DNA of 35,002 nt from Bacillota bacterium (GTDB lineage: Bacteria; Bacillota; Sulfobacillia; Sulfobacillales; JAIMBI01): positions 1 through 35,002 of the forward strand of contig JAKATP010000017.1 of the NCBI GenBank assembly GCA_021818685.1. The letters run 5' to 3'. The position numbers and the translations under genes are program-made. This document shows, in pieces, positions 1-7,181 of this stretch (position 1 is the first letter of the stretch; the number at the start of each line of letters is the position of its first letter). The notes below the pieces were generated by a model. The model saw only the letters and a list, made by a program, of their open reading frames with translations. It had not been told where the DNA came from and ran no database searches.

Positions 1-17
1 TAGGTATGAAGCTGGAC

Positions 18-43
18 AAAGAAAAAGACCCGGCGACCGGGTC
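18..43 (-). terminator. Rho-independent terminator after comA-comB
   Basis: Read on the minus strand, a 7-bp perfect stem (GACCCGG / CCGGGTC, loop TCG) is followed at once by the T-rich run TTTTTCTTT. It lies just past the comB stop codon, so it should end the comA-comB transcript. The stem and U-tract are seen directly; function is inferred. Confidence 0.8.
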
Positions 44-59
44 CTCTCCCCGCCGGACC

Positions 60-782
60 CTAGGAGGGGCCGAGCCATAGGGGATCGGCATGGATCCTCG
101 CCGGCAGCACGGCTATGAGGTCGAGCCGCGCAGCCCACTGCACATCGTCCAAGAGCCCCTGGGCGACGAGCGCCTGCCCGTGACGCGTCGCCTGGATGGC
201 CGGCAGAAGTCGCTCCCGCACCGCCAAAAAGGCCTCCCGCGCCCGGGCGGCCTCTGTTGTGACGATCGGGTGATGGAGAGCCTCCACGATCGCCCCGCAG
301 CAGAGCCAGTCCTCCTCCGACTCGCGCCCCTTTTCGCCCGCGGGAATCAGCACGAGCCGCTGTTCCGGCGCTTCCTCCGCCCAGCGAGCGGCCCGCGCCC
401 GGTTCACAAATCCCGCCGCCGCCAGTCGCCCCGCGCCGGCGGCACCAAAAAGTGCCCGGGTGCCATTAGTCGTGGTCCAGACGGCCGAGGCTCCCCGGTC
501 CCCCGCCGTCCACTCGAGCGGGGAATTGCCACGGTCAAAGCCGGCCGGACGGGTGTTGGCCCGCTCACCCACTAAAAGCCAGACCGGATCGGCAGCCCGG
601 ATGCGGCGGGCTTCCTCTACGGATATCACGGGCCAGATGCGGCCGACCCCGCAGTTCACGGCCGCCGCCATGGAACTCGTGGCGCGCAATACGTCGACGA
701 CCACCGCCTGGTCTTGCGGCCCAAGGGACGGGCACTCCTCCGCCCGCCGCACCACGGTCACCTGGAGTCCTTGTACGCTCAT
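60..782 (-). CDS. comB: 2-phosphosulfolactate phosphatase (ComB family)
   Basis: A 240-residue protein of the ComB family, which removes phosphate from (R)-2-phospho-3-sulfolactate to give 3-sulfolactate, with Mg2+. Family blocks visible are VVVDVLRATSSM near residues 27-38, GNSPLEW near 85-91, TTTNGTRAL near 103-111 and DDVQWAARLD near 213-222. Its ATG overlaps the comA stop as ATGA, so the two genes are translationally coupled. The pathway was worked out for coenzyme M synthesis in methanogens; in spore-forming Firmicutes the same enzymes make sulfolactate, which accumulates in Bacillus subtilis spores. The spore context here favours that role, by inference. No sulfolactate dehydrogenase (ComC) is visible in the window. 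Confidence 0.88.
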   Translation of the reverse strand: MSVQGLQVTVVRRAEECPSLGPQDQAVVVDVLRATSSMAAAVNCGVGRIWPVISVEEARRIRAADPVWLLVGERANTRPAGFDRGNSPLEWTAGDRGASAVWTTTNGTRALFGAAGAGRLAAAGFVNRARAARWAEEAPEQRLVLIPAGEKGRESEEDWLCCGAIVEALHHPIVTTEAARAREAFLAVRERLLPAIQATRHGQALVAQGLLDDVQWAARLDLIAVLPARIHADPLWLGPS

Positions 783-1627
783 GCACTGGGAAGCGGCATA
801 CTTCCGTTCACCACCTGTTGAAAGTAGAGCCGGAGTGTGTCTCCCCGGAGGCCCACCCGGAGCGCTTCAAGAGCCAAGACGTCTGGCGGCCCCACGTTGC
901 CCAGGTTGACGTTCGGTCCGAAGCGGAGGATCAGTGCCTGCTGCTGGGACTTGTTGGGGGCCTCCCACATGAGCCGGCTCGGGTCACTCACGTGCGAGAC
1001 CATCCCCTCCAGCTCGTCTTCGATAATGCACCCGTCCTCATCATAAATGACGACGCCCTCTCCGCTCTCCCGCCCCTCGACGATGACAAAGTCGGAGCCG
1101 GACTGGAAATCGTTCTCCACCTGCGTCCACAGGTGAAGATCCGGCACCCGGTCACGGGGATCCTTCTTGCCCACCTCACTGACAACCAGGTCGAAGCCGC
1201 ACGCCCGTGCACGTTCGATGATGCGGCGGCGATCGCCGTCTGCGATGGAGATGGTGCCATCCGACACCTCGACACCTGTAAATCCCAGATCCTGAGCGCG
1301 GGCGAGATACTCCGAAAGCTTCCCCTGCAAAACGGCCAGCTCGAGAAATGTTCCGCCAGGAAAAATGTCCACACCATAAGACTTGACCAGTTCGATTTTT
1401 TGTTTCAAGAGGCGTGTCGTGTAGAACGCCGAGGTACCAAAGGTGAGCTTGATTTGATCGACGTAGTCGCCGGCCAGCTCAAGCAGGTCGCGCGTGTCCG
1501 TCAACCCGGTTCCCTTGTCAATCACCATGGTCATGCCCCTCCGCCGCGGTGCCGGCACCCGATCGGCATGCGGGAAATCCAGGATGCCGTCCCACGCCTT
1601 GTCCGTTATCTCACGTCCTCGTGTCAT
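779..1627 (-). CDS. comA: Phosphosulfolactate synthase (ComA family)
   Basis: A 282-residue ComA-type TIM-barrel enzyme that adds sulfite to phosphoenolpyruvate to form (R)-2-phospho-3-sulfolactate. Family features include the early MVIDKGTGL segment, YGVDIFPGGTFLEL, the GVEVSDGTI block and the C-terminal GPNVNLGNV stretch. The frame is open further upstream, to 1744, but ATG 1627 is chosen because a strong GGAGGGG ribosome site sits 6 nt before it and the family begins about here. First gene of comA-comB, divergent from an MFS exporter; the 224-bp gap between them shows no convincing consensus promoter by eye. The family is clear. Use in spore sulfolactate synthesis rather than coenzyme M is inferred from the sporulation genes nearby. 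Confidence 0.88.
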   Translation of the reverse strand: MTRGREITDKAWDGILDFPHADRVPAPRRRGMTMVIDKGTGLTDTRDLLELAGDYVDQIKLTFGTSAFYTTRLLKQKIELVKSYGVDIFPGGTFLELAVLQGKLSEYLARAQDLGFTGVEVSDGTISIADGDRRRIIERARACGFDLVVSEVGKKDPRDRVPDLHLWTQVENDFQSGSDFVIVEGRESGEGVVIYDEDGCIIEDELEGMVSHVSDPSRLMWEAPNKSQQQALILRFGPNVNLGNVGPPDVLALEALRVGLRGDTLRLYFQQVVNGSMPLPSA

Positions 1628-1851
1628 CTCAGCCCCTCCGTCGCTCAGCACGTCAACGTCAACCAGCGGCGCCGCCTTCAGGCAGATCCGACTGCACGGT
1701 CCTCGCAGTCTATTCGCGGCAAACGGTGGCGGCCACCCCAGCATGTGGCCCGACTCAGCCTGGGGTTTCGAGGACAGGTTAGAAGTTGATGGGTGTGAGG
1801 CTCATGAGCCGGTCAGCTCATCGGTCAACAGCATGGGCGGGAGGAGCACGC

Positions 1852-3150
1852 GTGATGACGACACAAGAGGAGCCGGCCTCCGCCGCAGGAGGAGAGGCCC
1901 CGAACCGTAAAAAGAAGCTCTGGGTCTTAAGCCTGGTCCCGTTCATCATGGTACTCGGCAACTCGATGCTCATCCCCGTGCTACCCAAGATGATGGCGGT
2001 TTTGCATCTCACCCTGTTCCAGGCGGGGTTGGTGGTGACGGCGTTTTCGATTCCCGCCGGGCTTCTGATTCCGCTGGCGGGAGCCCTGTCTGACCGGATC
2101 GGGCGCCGGGTGGTCATGGTGCCCGCGCTCGTCATCTATGGCGTGGCGGGGATCCTGGCCGGCGGGTCCGCCCTCATTCTCCCCCACCCCTATCCATGGA
2201 TCATCGCCTTTCGCATCCTCCAGGGAATCGGCGCCGGCGGCACCTATCAGCTCGCCATGGCGGTGGCCGGAGATATGTATGAGAGCCGGTCACGGGCGCG
2301 GGCACTCGGCCTCTTGGAATCGGCCAACGGCGTCGGTAAGGTGGTCTCTCCGATCGCCGGCTCCGCCGTGGCCCTGATACTCTGGTTCGCCCCCTTCTTC
2401 GTGTACGGGTTGTTGAGCTTCCCGATCGCCTTTCTCGTGTGGAGGGTCATCCGGGAGCCAGAACAGCAGCGGGCGAAAGGCAGCTTCGGACAATACTGGC
2501 GGGGAATCCAGCACACATTCGGGCAGAAGGCGGGCTCGATCCTGGTAAGCTTCTTGGCCGGAGCCGTAGTCCTGTTCGTGCTATTCGGTGTGCTGTCGTA
2601 CCTGGCCGACGTCCTGGAGAAGATATACGGCATCCACGAGTTTCCGCGCGGACTCCTCATCGCGATCCCGGTACTCTTTTCCGCGATGACATCGTACGCG
2701 GCCGGCACCGTCTTGCAAAAGCGACTCGCGCGCTGGGCACGGCCAGTGGTGGCGGGAGGGCTCGCCCTCATCGGTGTCAGCATGGTCGCCGAAGCCCTTA
2801 TCCGAAACCCCTTCTGGGCGCTAACGGCCCTGGTCCTGCAGGGAATCGGCACCGGCGCCACGCTTCCCTCACTCAATACTCTCGTCACCAGCGCCACCAG
2901 TACCAAGGAGCGTGGCGCCATTACGAGTCTTTACGGATCCGTCCGTTTTTTTGGCGTGGCCATGGGCCCGCCGCTGTTTGCCTTGGCCATGACCCACCGG
3001 ACGGGGGTCTTTTTGGGGGCGGCCGCCCTGGCCTTTGCTACGGCGCTGGCTGGCTGGTTCTTGATCAACGAATCCGTCATGCTGCCGAAAAGCCTGCGCC
3101 ACGGGGGTCCAACACGTCAGGATGCGGGAGCGCGCCAGCCGGTGGGGTAA
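1852..3150 (+). CDS. MFS drug-efflux-type transporter
   Basis: A major facilitator superfamily permease of about 432 residues with roughly 12 hydrophobic segments. It carries the MFS loop 2-3 motif (GALSDRIGRRVV) and a second-half counterpart less clearly. The resemblance is to proton-coupled multidrug or siderophore exporters such as Bacillus YmfD; the substrate cannot be read from sequence. The frame opens at 1786, but GGGAGGAG at 1839-1846 points to GTG 1852 or the adjacent ATG 1855. A basic stretch (NRKKK) precedes the first membrane segment. It diverges from comA-comB and could export an organic acid such as sulfolactate, but that is only a suggestion from position. A weak GATCC/GGATC hairpin without a T-run follows the stop. 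Confidence 0.85.
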   Translation: MMTTQEEPASAAGGEAPNRKKKLWVLSLVPFIMVLGNSMLIPVLPKMMAVLHLTLFQAGLVVTAFSIPAGLLIPLAGALSDRIGRRVVMVPALVIYGVAGILAGGSALILPHPYPWIIAFRILQGIGAGGTYQLAMAVAGDMYESRSRARALGLLESANGVGKVVSPIAGSAVALILWFAPFFVYGLLSFPIAFLVWRVIREPEQQRAKGSFGQYWRGIQHTFGQKAGSILVSFLAGAVVLFVLFGVLSYLADVLEKIYGIHEFPRGLLIAIPVLFSAMTSYAAGTVLQKRLARWARPVVAGGLALIGVSMVAEALIRNPFWALTALVLQGIGTGATLPSLNTLVTSATSTKERGAITSLYGSVRFFGVAMGPPLFALAMTHRTGVFLGAAALAFATALAGWFLINESVMLPKSLRHGGPTRQDAGARQPVG

Positions 3151-3207
3151 CACGAGGAAGCCGATCCAGCGGATCCAACGGCTGACAGAACGGGCAATAG
3201 GTTCCCA

Positions 3208-3237
3208 AGCATATTTAAACAACGGGCCGAGACACTA
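3208..3237 (+). promoter_or_regulatory. Candidate forespore (sigma-G-like) promoter for the first SASP gene
   Basis: AGCATA (3208-3213) and GACACTA (3231-3237) lie 17 nt apart, resembling the sigma-G pattern TGNATA / CATACTA. The predicted start is just upstream of the SASP ribosome site. SASP genes are classic sigma-G targets, so context supports it, but the -10 matches at only 5 of 7 positions. Confidence 0.5.
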
Positions 3238-3270
3238 CAAACACCATGGCAAATGGAGGTGAGGAACAAG

Positions 3271-3510
3271 GTGGCACGCGGCAGCAACACCGGCAACCAC
3301 GCGGTCGTGCGCGAGGCTCAGCCCGCGCTCGACAACTTCAAGTACGAGGTCGCCCGCGACATCGGGCTTCGAATTCCCGACGACCGTTACTGGGGTGAGA
3401 TTCCCTCCCGCCAATGCGGGGCGGTCGGCGGACACATGGTTCGCAAGATGATCGAGATGGCGGAGGAGTCCCTGGCCGGACGCCCGGCTCCCCGACGCAC
3501 GGGCCGTTGA
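3271..3510 (+). CDS. Alpha/beta-type small acid-soluble spore protein (first copy)
   Basis: A 79-residue SASP that coats and protects spore DNA and is degraded at germination. The family's first block appears as FKYEVARDIGL, which contains the GPR cleavage site after Glu, and the second as SRQCGAVGGHMVRKMIEMAE. An in-frame ATG at 3253 would give six extra residues, but GGAGGTGAGG begins inside it, so the start is almost certainly GTG 3271; the second copy has the same arrangement before its ATG. It is paired with a paralogue 79 bp downstream and faces gpr, whose product digests it. A basic tail (RPAPRRTGR) is absent from the second copy. The position usually Asn-Gly in Bacillus SASPs is Cys-Gly here. 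Confidence 0.93.
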   Translation: MARGSNTGNHAVVREAQPALDNFKYEVARDIGLRIPDDRYWGEIPSRQCGAVGGHMVRKMIEMAEESLAGRPAPRRTGR

Positions 3511-3589
3511 ACTCCCTGTCCCGGCAATGGTTACCGCGTCTAGTCACAATCCTGGCGGGGACAATACCTTTCAAAGGAGGTGAAGAATA

Positions 3590-3811
3590 ATGGCCCAGGG
3601 AAGCAACACGTCGTCCAACCGCGCGCTGGTTCAGGGTGCGGAGCGGGCGCTTGACCAGTTCAAGTACGAGATCGCCCACGAGCTCGGCCTCCAGGGTGCC
3701 GACAGCGGCTACTGGGGCGACATTCCGTCCCGTCAGTGCGGCGCGGTCGGTGGACACATGGTACGCAAGATGATCGAGATGGCTGAACAGCAGCTGGCGG
3801 GTCGCCGCTAA
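3590..3811 (+). CDS. Alpha/beta-type small acid-soluble spore protein (second copy)
   Basis: A 73-residue SASP closely related to its upstream neighbour, with FKYEIAHELGL (GPR site after Glu) and the identical SRQCGAVGGHMVRKMIEMAE block. The ribosome site AAAGGAGGTG at 3573-3582 is near-perfect and sits 7 nt before ATG 3590, implying very high expression. The 79-bp gap after the first copy has no strong promoter that I can see, so the two may be co-transcribed; a weak CAATACC element at about 3560 is not convincing. Transcription ends at the palindrome at 3831-3860. The product should bind DNA in the forespore nucleoid and serve as an amino-acid store on germination. Confidence 0.95.
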   Translation: MAQGSNTSSNRALVQGAERALDQFKYEIAHELGLQGADSGYWGDIPSRQCGAVGGHMVRKMIEMAEQQLAGRR

Positions 3812-3830
3812 CCGCCGTCGCCGGCCTCTC

Positions 3831-3860
3831 AAAAAATGGACGGGCGCCCGTCCATTTTTT
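3831..3860. terminator. Bidirectional palindromic terminator between SASP and gpr
   Basis: A perfect 30-nt palindrome: the half AAAAAATGGACGGGC is followed directly by its exact complement. Both strands give a GC-rich hairpin ending in six T residues, so it can stop the SASP transcript from the left and the gpr transcript from the right. It lies between two convergent genes. Confidence 0.92.
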
Positions 3861-3875
3861 CTGGGCGGCCCCGGT

Positions 3876-4847
3876 TCACGCCCACTCATTACGGTCGAGA
3901 TCCGGTTGCAGGGCGCGGTTCAGGGCCTCCGCGATCACGTCAGCCATGTCGTTCACCAGCACGTCAATCTCCTTCGGAGTCACCATAAAGTCACCCATGG
4001 CTGGACCGATGACGTCCTCGACTAGCTGCCGCCGTTCCGGTTCGCGCATCTGGCGTACGATGCCAAAGAAGGCGGGATCGTCGCCGAGCGCCTCGACCAA
4101 GAGACCGAGCGCCACATTCACGATGCTGCCTGCCTGGACGACCGTGGGAACCCCGACGGCCACCACCGGCACACCCAAGGTCTCCCGAGTGAGGCCGTGC
4201 CGCCGATTTCCCACCCCCGATCCGGGATGGATACCCGAATCCGCCAACTGGACGGAGGCCACCAGTCGCTCCGGACCTCGCGCAGCCAGGGCGTCGATGG
4301 CCACGACCATGTCCGGATGGATTTCGCGCACAATGCCGCGGACGATGTCGACGGTCTCGATGCCGGTCGTGCCGAGCACGCCCGGCGCCACGGCGGAGAC
4401 GGGCCGGATCCGGTCACGAATGTCCTCGGGCACCACCTTTCCCAGGTGCCGGGTTACCAGCAGGCGGTCAACGACGCGCGGCCCGAGCGCATCGGGTGTC
4501 GCATTCCAATTGCCAAGACCGATCACCAGAATATGTTCAGCCTTGGGCCGGGCCAAAAGTGGGGCTAGCTCCTCGGCCAACTGGTCGGTCAGCCGGTCGC
4601 GCAATTCGGAGTCCCGATCCTTGAAGTGAGGCACGTCGATGGTGACGTAAAGCCCACGGGGCTTTTTGAGCAGGCCCGAAGCCTCTTCGGTATGAATCGT
4701 GACGCGCGTGACCCGTAAGCCCGGCAGATCGGCCCGCTCGCTCTTCACGCCGGGAATCTCCCGCCGCTCCTCGCCACGGACGATGTCTCGCGCCTCGACC
4801 GCCATATCCGTGCGCACGTTGATGGGGTTGAACAGGGTGCGGGTCAT
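3876..4847 (-). CDS. gpr: Spore germination protease GPR
   Basis: A 323-residue GPR endopeptidase (MEROPS family A25; historically EC 3.4.24.78) that starts degradation of alpha/beta SASPs at germination. It is made in the forespore as a zymogen. The N-terminal VRTDMAVEA segment (about 11-19) matches the region where the Bacillus enzyme processes itself and resembles the SASP cleavage site. The conserved GLGNWNATPDALGPRVVD and VVAIDALAAR blocks hold the acidic residues implicated in catalysis. The frame extends to 4898, but GGGAGG lies 5 nt before ATG 4847. It is convergent with two SASP genes, its own substrates, and has a candidate forespore promoter just upstream. Confidence 0.95.
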   Translation of the reverse strand: MTRTLFNPINVRTDMAVEARDIVRGEERREIPGVKSERADLPGLRVTRVTIHTEEASGLLKKPRGLYVTIDVPHFKDRDSELRDRLTDQLAEELAPLLARPKAEHILVIGLGNWNATPDALGPRVVDRLLVTRHLGKVVPEDIRDRIRPVSAVAPGVLGTTGIETVDIVRGIVREIHPDMVVAIDALAARGPERLVASVQLADSGIHPGSGVGNRRHGLTRETLGVPVVAVGVPTVVQAGSIVNVALGLLVEALGDDPAFFGIVRQMREPERRQLVEDVIGPAMGDFMVTPKEIDVLVNDMADVIAEALNRALQPDLDRNEWA

Positions 4848-4874
4848 ACTGCCTCCCGGTGCTGGTGTCCCGGG

Positions 4875-4905
4875 TAGCATCTGGGAAATCAGGAACAACT
4901 ATGCG
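4875..4905 (-). promoter_or_regulatory. Candidate forespore (sigma-F/G-like) promoter for gpr
   Basis: On the minus strand, CGCATA (4905-4900) and GATGCTA (4881-4875) are 18 nt apart and match the sigma-F/G pattern GNATA / CATNNTA, with one mismatch at the first -10 base. The position, about 30 nt before gpr, fits the known forespore expression of this gene. Only motif matching supports it. Confidence 0.55.
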
Positions 4906-4927
4906 TGGCTGGCCAAACCCGCTGTCG

Positions 4928-5617
4928 TCAACGAGGCACGAGATCGAGCGGCATGCGGTAGACCCGGCGCGCCGCCCCGAGACTGAGAACGTTGTCCTCC
5001 ACCATGGACAGCAGCACCTCCCACTCCCGGCGGCGCGCGGCTCGCAGGTGGACGAGCGGGTCGAGGGCCGAGGGGTCCTGTGGAAGGCCCGCGAGGAGGG
5101 CCGCCTGGGGCAGGCTCAGGTGGGCGGGTGACTTTCCGAAGTAGCCCTCCGACGCCCGATACACACCCCAGTAGCCGTTGCCCAGGTACACCTCGTCGAG
5201 GTACCACCTGAGGATCTGGCGTTTCGAGTAGAGGGCCGTGACGGCCACGGAGAGTAGGGCTTCAGAAAGTTTGCGCCGCAGGGTTTTCTCCGGCCCCAGA
5301 ATCTCGTCCCGCACCAGCTGCTGCGTGAGCGTACTGCCGCCTTCGACGAAGCGGCCGGAGGACAGATCGACATAGAGCGACCGCCCCACCCCTTCGAACG
5401 AGACGCCGATGTTGCTGTAAAAAGATCGGTCCTCGGTGGCAATCAGCGCACGTGGAACCCACGGCGAGACATCGCGGAGACGGATGAGCGTGCCCCGGTG
5501 GCTGCGCACCGACGCATCCACAATGGCCGGCAGATGGTGGATGGTTCCCCAGTAGGACCGATAAAACAGCGCGATCCGGGCGGCCCCCCACAAGAAGAGC
5601 CCCATCATCAGCCACAT
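4928..5617 (-). CDS. Short GT51 peptidoglycan glycosyltransferase (no transpeptidase domain)
   Basis: A 229-residue membrane-anchored glycosyltransferase family 51 protein expected to polymerise lipid II outside the membrane. It has one N-terminal membrane segment (about 3-18), then the GT51 motifs: ATEDRSFYSNIG (60-71, catalytic Glu 62), EGGSTLTQQL (92-101), and RRKLSEALLSV to YLDEVYLGNGYWG (114-151). It ends with the GT domain, as in monofunctional MtgA enzymes. In motif 1 the usual His and second Asp (EDxxFxxHxGxD) are Asn 69 and Ser 73. ATG 5617 is chosen; the longer frame to 5782 would run into the divergent flippase gene. No clear ribosome site: GAGGAGG lies about 23 nt upstream. Next to gpr, it may act in spore wall or cortex synthesis, by inference. 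Confidence 0.85.
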   Translation of the reverse strand: MWLMMGLFLWGAARIALFYRSYWGTIHHLPAIVDASVRSHRGTLIRLRDVSPWVPRALIATEDRSFYSNIGVSFEGVGRSLYVDLSSGRFVEGGSTLTQQLVRDEILGPEKTLRRKLSEALLSVAVTALYSKRQILRWYLDEVYLGNGYWGVYRASEGYFGKSPAHLSLPQAALLAGLPQDPSALDPLVHLRAARRREWEVLLSMVEDNVLSLGAARRVYRMPLDLVPR

Positions 5618-5705
5618 GCCCCATCGTCGCCTGATGCCGCTTCCTCCTCTTTCGCCTGGCAAGTCCGCCTGCCGAATTTCATACCCGTTAGGACGGAGGG
5701 ACGCC

Positions 5706-7181
5706 GTGACCCGCACGCAATCGCTCTGGTGGGGCACGCTGACCCTGACGGTGGCCGCTCTCTTGGCACGCGGCCTCGGCATGGTGTATCGGGTCCTCCT
5801 GGCCCGATACCTAGGAGCCGAGGGCTTAGGTCTGTTTCAGATGGTGTTTCCATTCTATATTACCCTCGTCACCCTCGTGGCGGCGGGGATGCCGGTCGCG
5901 GTGTCGCAGATGGCAGCAGAGGGGCGCGCAGCGCCCGCGGACCTGTGGCGTGACGCTCGTCGCCTCACGCTCTGGCCCGCGCTCATCCTGATGGTCTTGG
6001 TGGTGGCGCTTTCGCGTCCGCTCGCCACCGTACTCTACCAGCGCCCGGACCTTGCACGGCTTCTCGTGGCTCTCACGCCGGCTCTCTTCATGGTCGCCAT
6101 CGGTTCGGTCCTGCGCGGCCTCTTCATCGCCCGCCAGGCGATGGTCATTCCCGCCATCAGCCAGGTGCTGGAGCAGTCGGTGCGCATTGTGCTGTTGATG
6201 GCGGCGCTGGCGGCGGGAGTGCTTCCGTTTGCGCTGGACGGCCCGATCTTGGCGGCCTGGCTCATTCCCGTGGGCGAGTTTGCGAGTCTCGCCGTGTTGT
6301 GGATCGGGCGCGCGAGCAGCGGACTGTCCGGCCGGCCGCGTGCGGCGTCCGTCACTCGCGGGCTTTTGGCACTCGCCGCGCCGGTTACCCTCAGTCGTCT
6401 GTTGGCGTCGCTCGTAGGTCTGGCGGAGGCGAGCCTCATTCCCCTCAGGCTCGAGGCCTCAGGTCTGTCTTCCGACGCGGCCGTCCGCTATTTCGGCCAG
6501 CTCATGGGCATGGCGTTTCCCCTCATCTTTTTCCCTACGGCCCTCACGTTTTCACTGGCCACCAATCTCGTGCCGGCGGTGGCGCGCTCCCTCGCGGATG
6601 CCCGCGCCGTGCGCCGGCGGGCCGAGGAGGCCATGCGAGGCACGGCCATCTGGGCCTGTCCGGTTACAGCACTCTTGGTGATGCTGGGTAACCGTCTTGA
6701 TGATCTCCTGTTCCGGACCACGCTTCCCGGGTACATGTTCTTGCCGCTGGCCCTGGGCGGCTTCTTTATGTACTTCGACATCATCCTGGCAGGCTTGCTG
6801 CGCGGCCTCGGGCGCACCGAGGTCCCCCTGACCAACAGTCTCATCGCCGCCTCACTCCAGCTCGGCCTCATCGTGCTGTTTGGCGGCGAGCCGGGACTGG
6901 GTCCGCCGGTAATCACGCTGGCCATGGCGACCGGGTTCTTCGTATCGTTCGTGTTAGACCTCCGGGCGCTCGAACGGGTAGGCGGCATCCGTCTGCCCTG
7001 GATTGACGGGCTCACCCGTCCCCTCTTGGCGGCTGGCCTCGCGTCCCTCTCCGTCCCCCTGTTCACGCGGCTGCTCGTCCCTACGGGCCTCTGGCTGACC
7101 ACGCTCGGCGCGCTCTTCGGAGCCGGAGGCTTCTACCTCATCCTCATCCGGGCCCTCGGAGTCCGGCTCCGTATGACGTAA
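5706..7181 (+). CDS. SpoVB/MurJ-like polysaccharide (lipid II) flippase
   Basis: A 491-residue MOP-superfamily membrane protein with about 12-14 hydrophobic segments. The N-terminal [22 protein letters not shown] block and the following [12 protein letters not shown] are typical of the SpoVB/YtgP branch. Relatives move lipid-linked peptidoglycan precursors across the membrane, and SpoVB is needed for spore cortex in Bacillus. GTG 5706 is chosen because GGAGGG is 6 nt upstream; the frame opens at 5616. It is divergent from the GT51 polymerase, so flippase and polymerase may serve one wall-building process. Its last 228 nt overlap the clpB coding region on the opposite strand, and no terminator separates the two genes. 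Confidence 0.88.
   Translation: MTRTQSLWWGTLTLTVAALLARGLGMVYRVLLARYLGAEGLGLFQMVFPFYITLVTLVAAGMPVAVSQMAAEGRAAPADLWRDARRLTLWPALILMVLVVALSRPLATVLYQRPDLARLLVALTPALFMVAIGSVLRGLFIARQAMVIPAISQVLEQSVRIVLLMAALAAGVLPFALDGPILAAWLIPVGEFASLAVLWIGRASSGLSGRPRAASVTRGLLALAAPVTLSRLLASLVGLAEASLIPLRLEASGLSSDAAVRYFGQLMGMAFPLIFFPTALTFSLATNLVPAVARSLADARAVRRRAEEAMRGTAIWACPVTALLVMLGNRLDDLLFRTTLPGYMFLPLALGGFFMYFDIILAGLLRGLGRTEVPLTNSLIAASLQLGLIVLFGGEPGLGPPVITLAMATGFFVSFVLDLRALERVGGIRLPWIDGLTRPLLAAGLASLSVPLFTRLLVPTGLWLTTLGALFGAGGFYLILIRALGVRLRMT

Noticed and set aside
818-1789. 323-codon open frame antisense to comA
   Set aside because: Shadow of the strongly supported comA gene; composition shows no known family.
1628-1851. 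Mother-cell sigma-E/K promoter for comA
   Set aside because: A TAGACT-like -10 is present but no matching -35 for any sigma factor; too weak to list.
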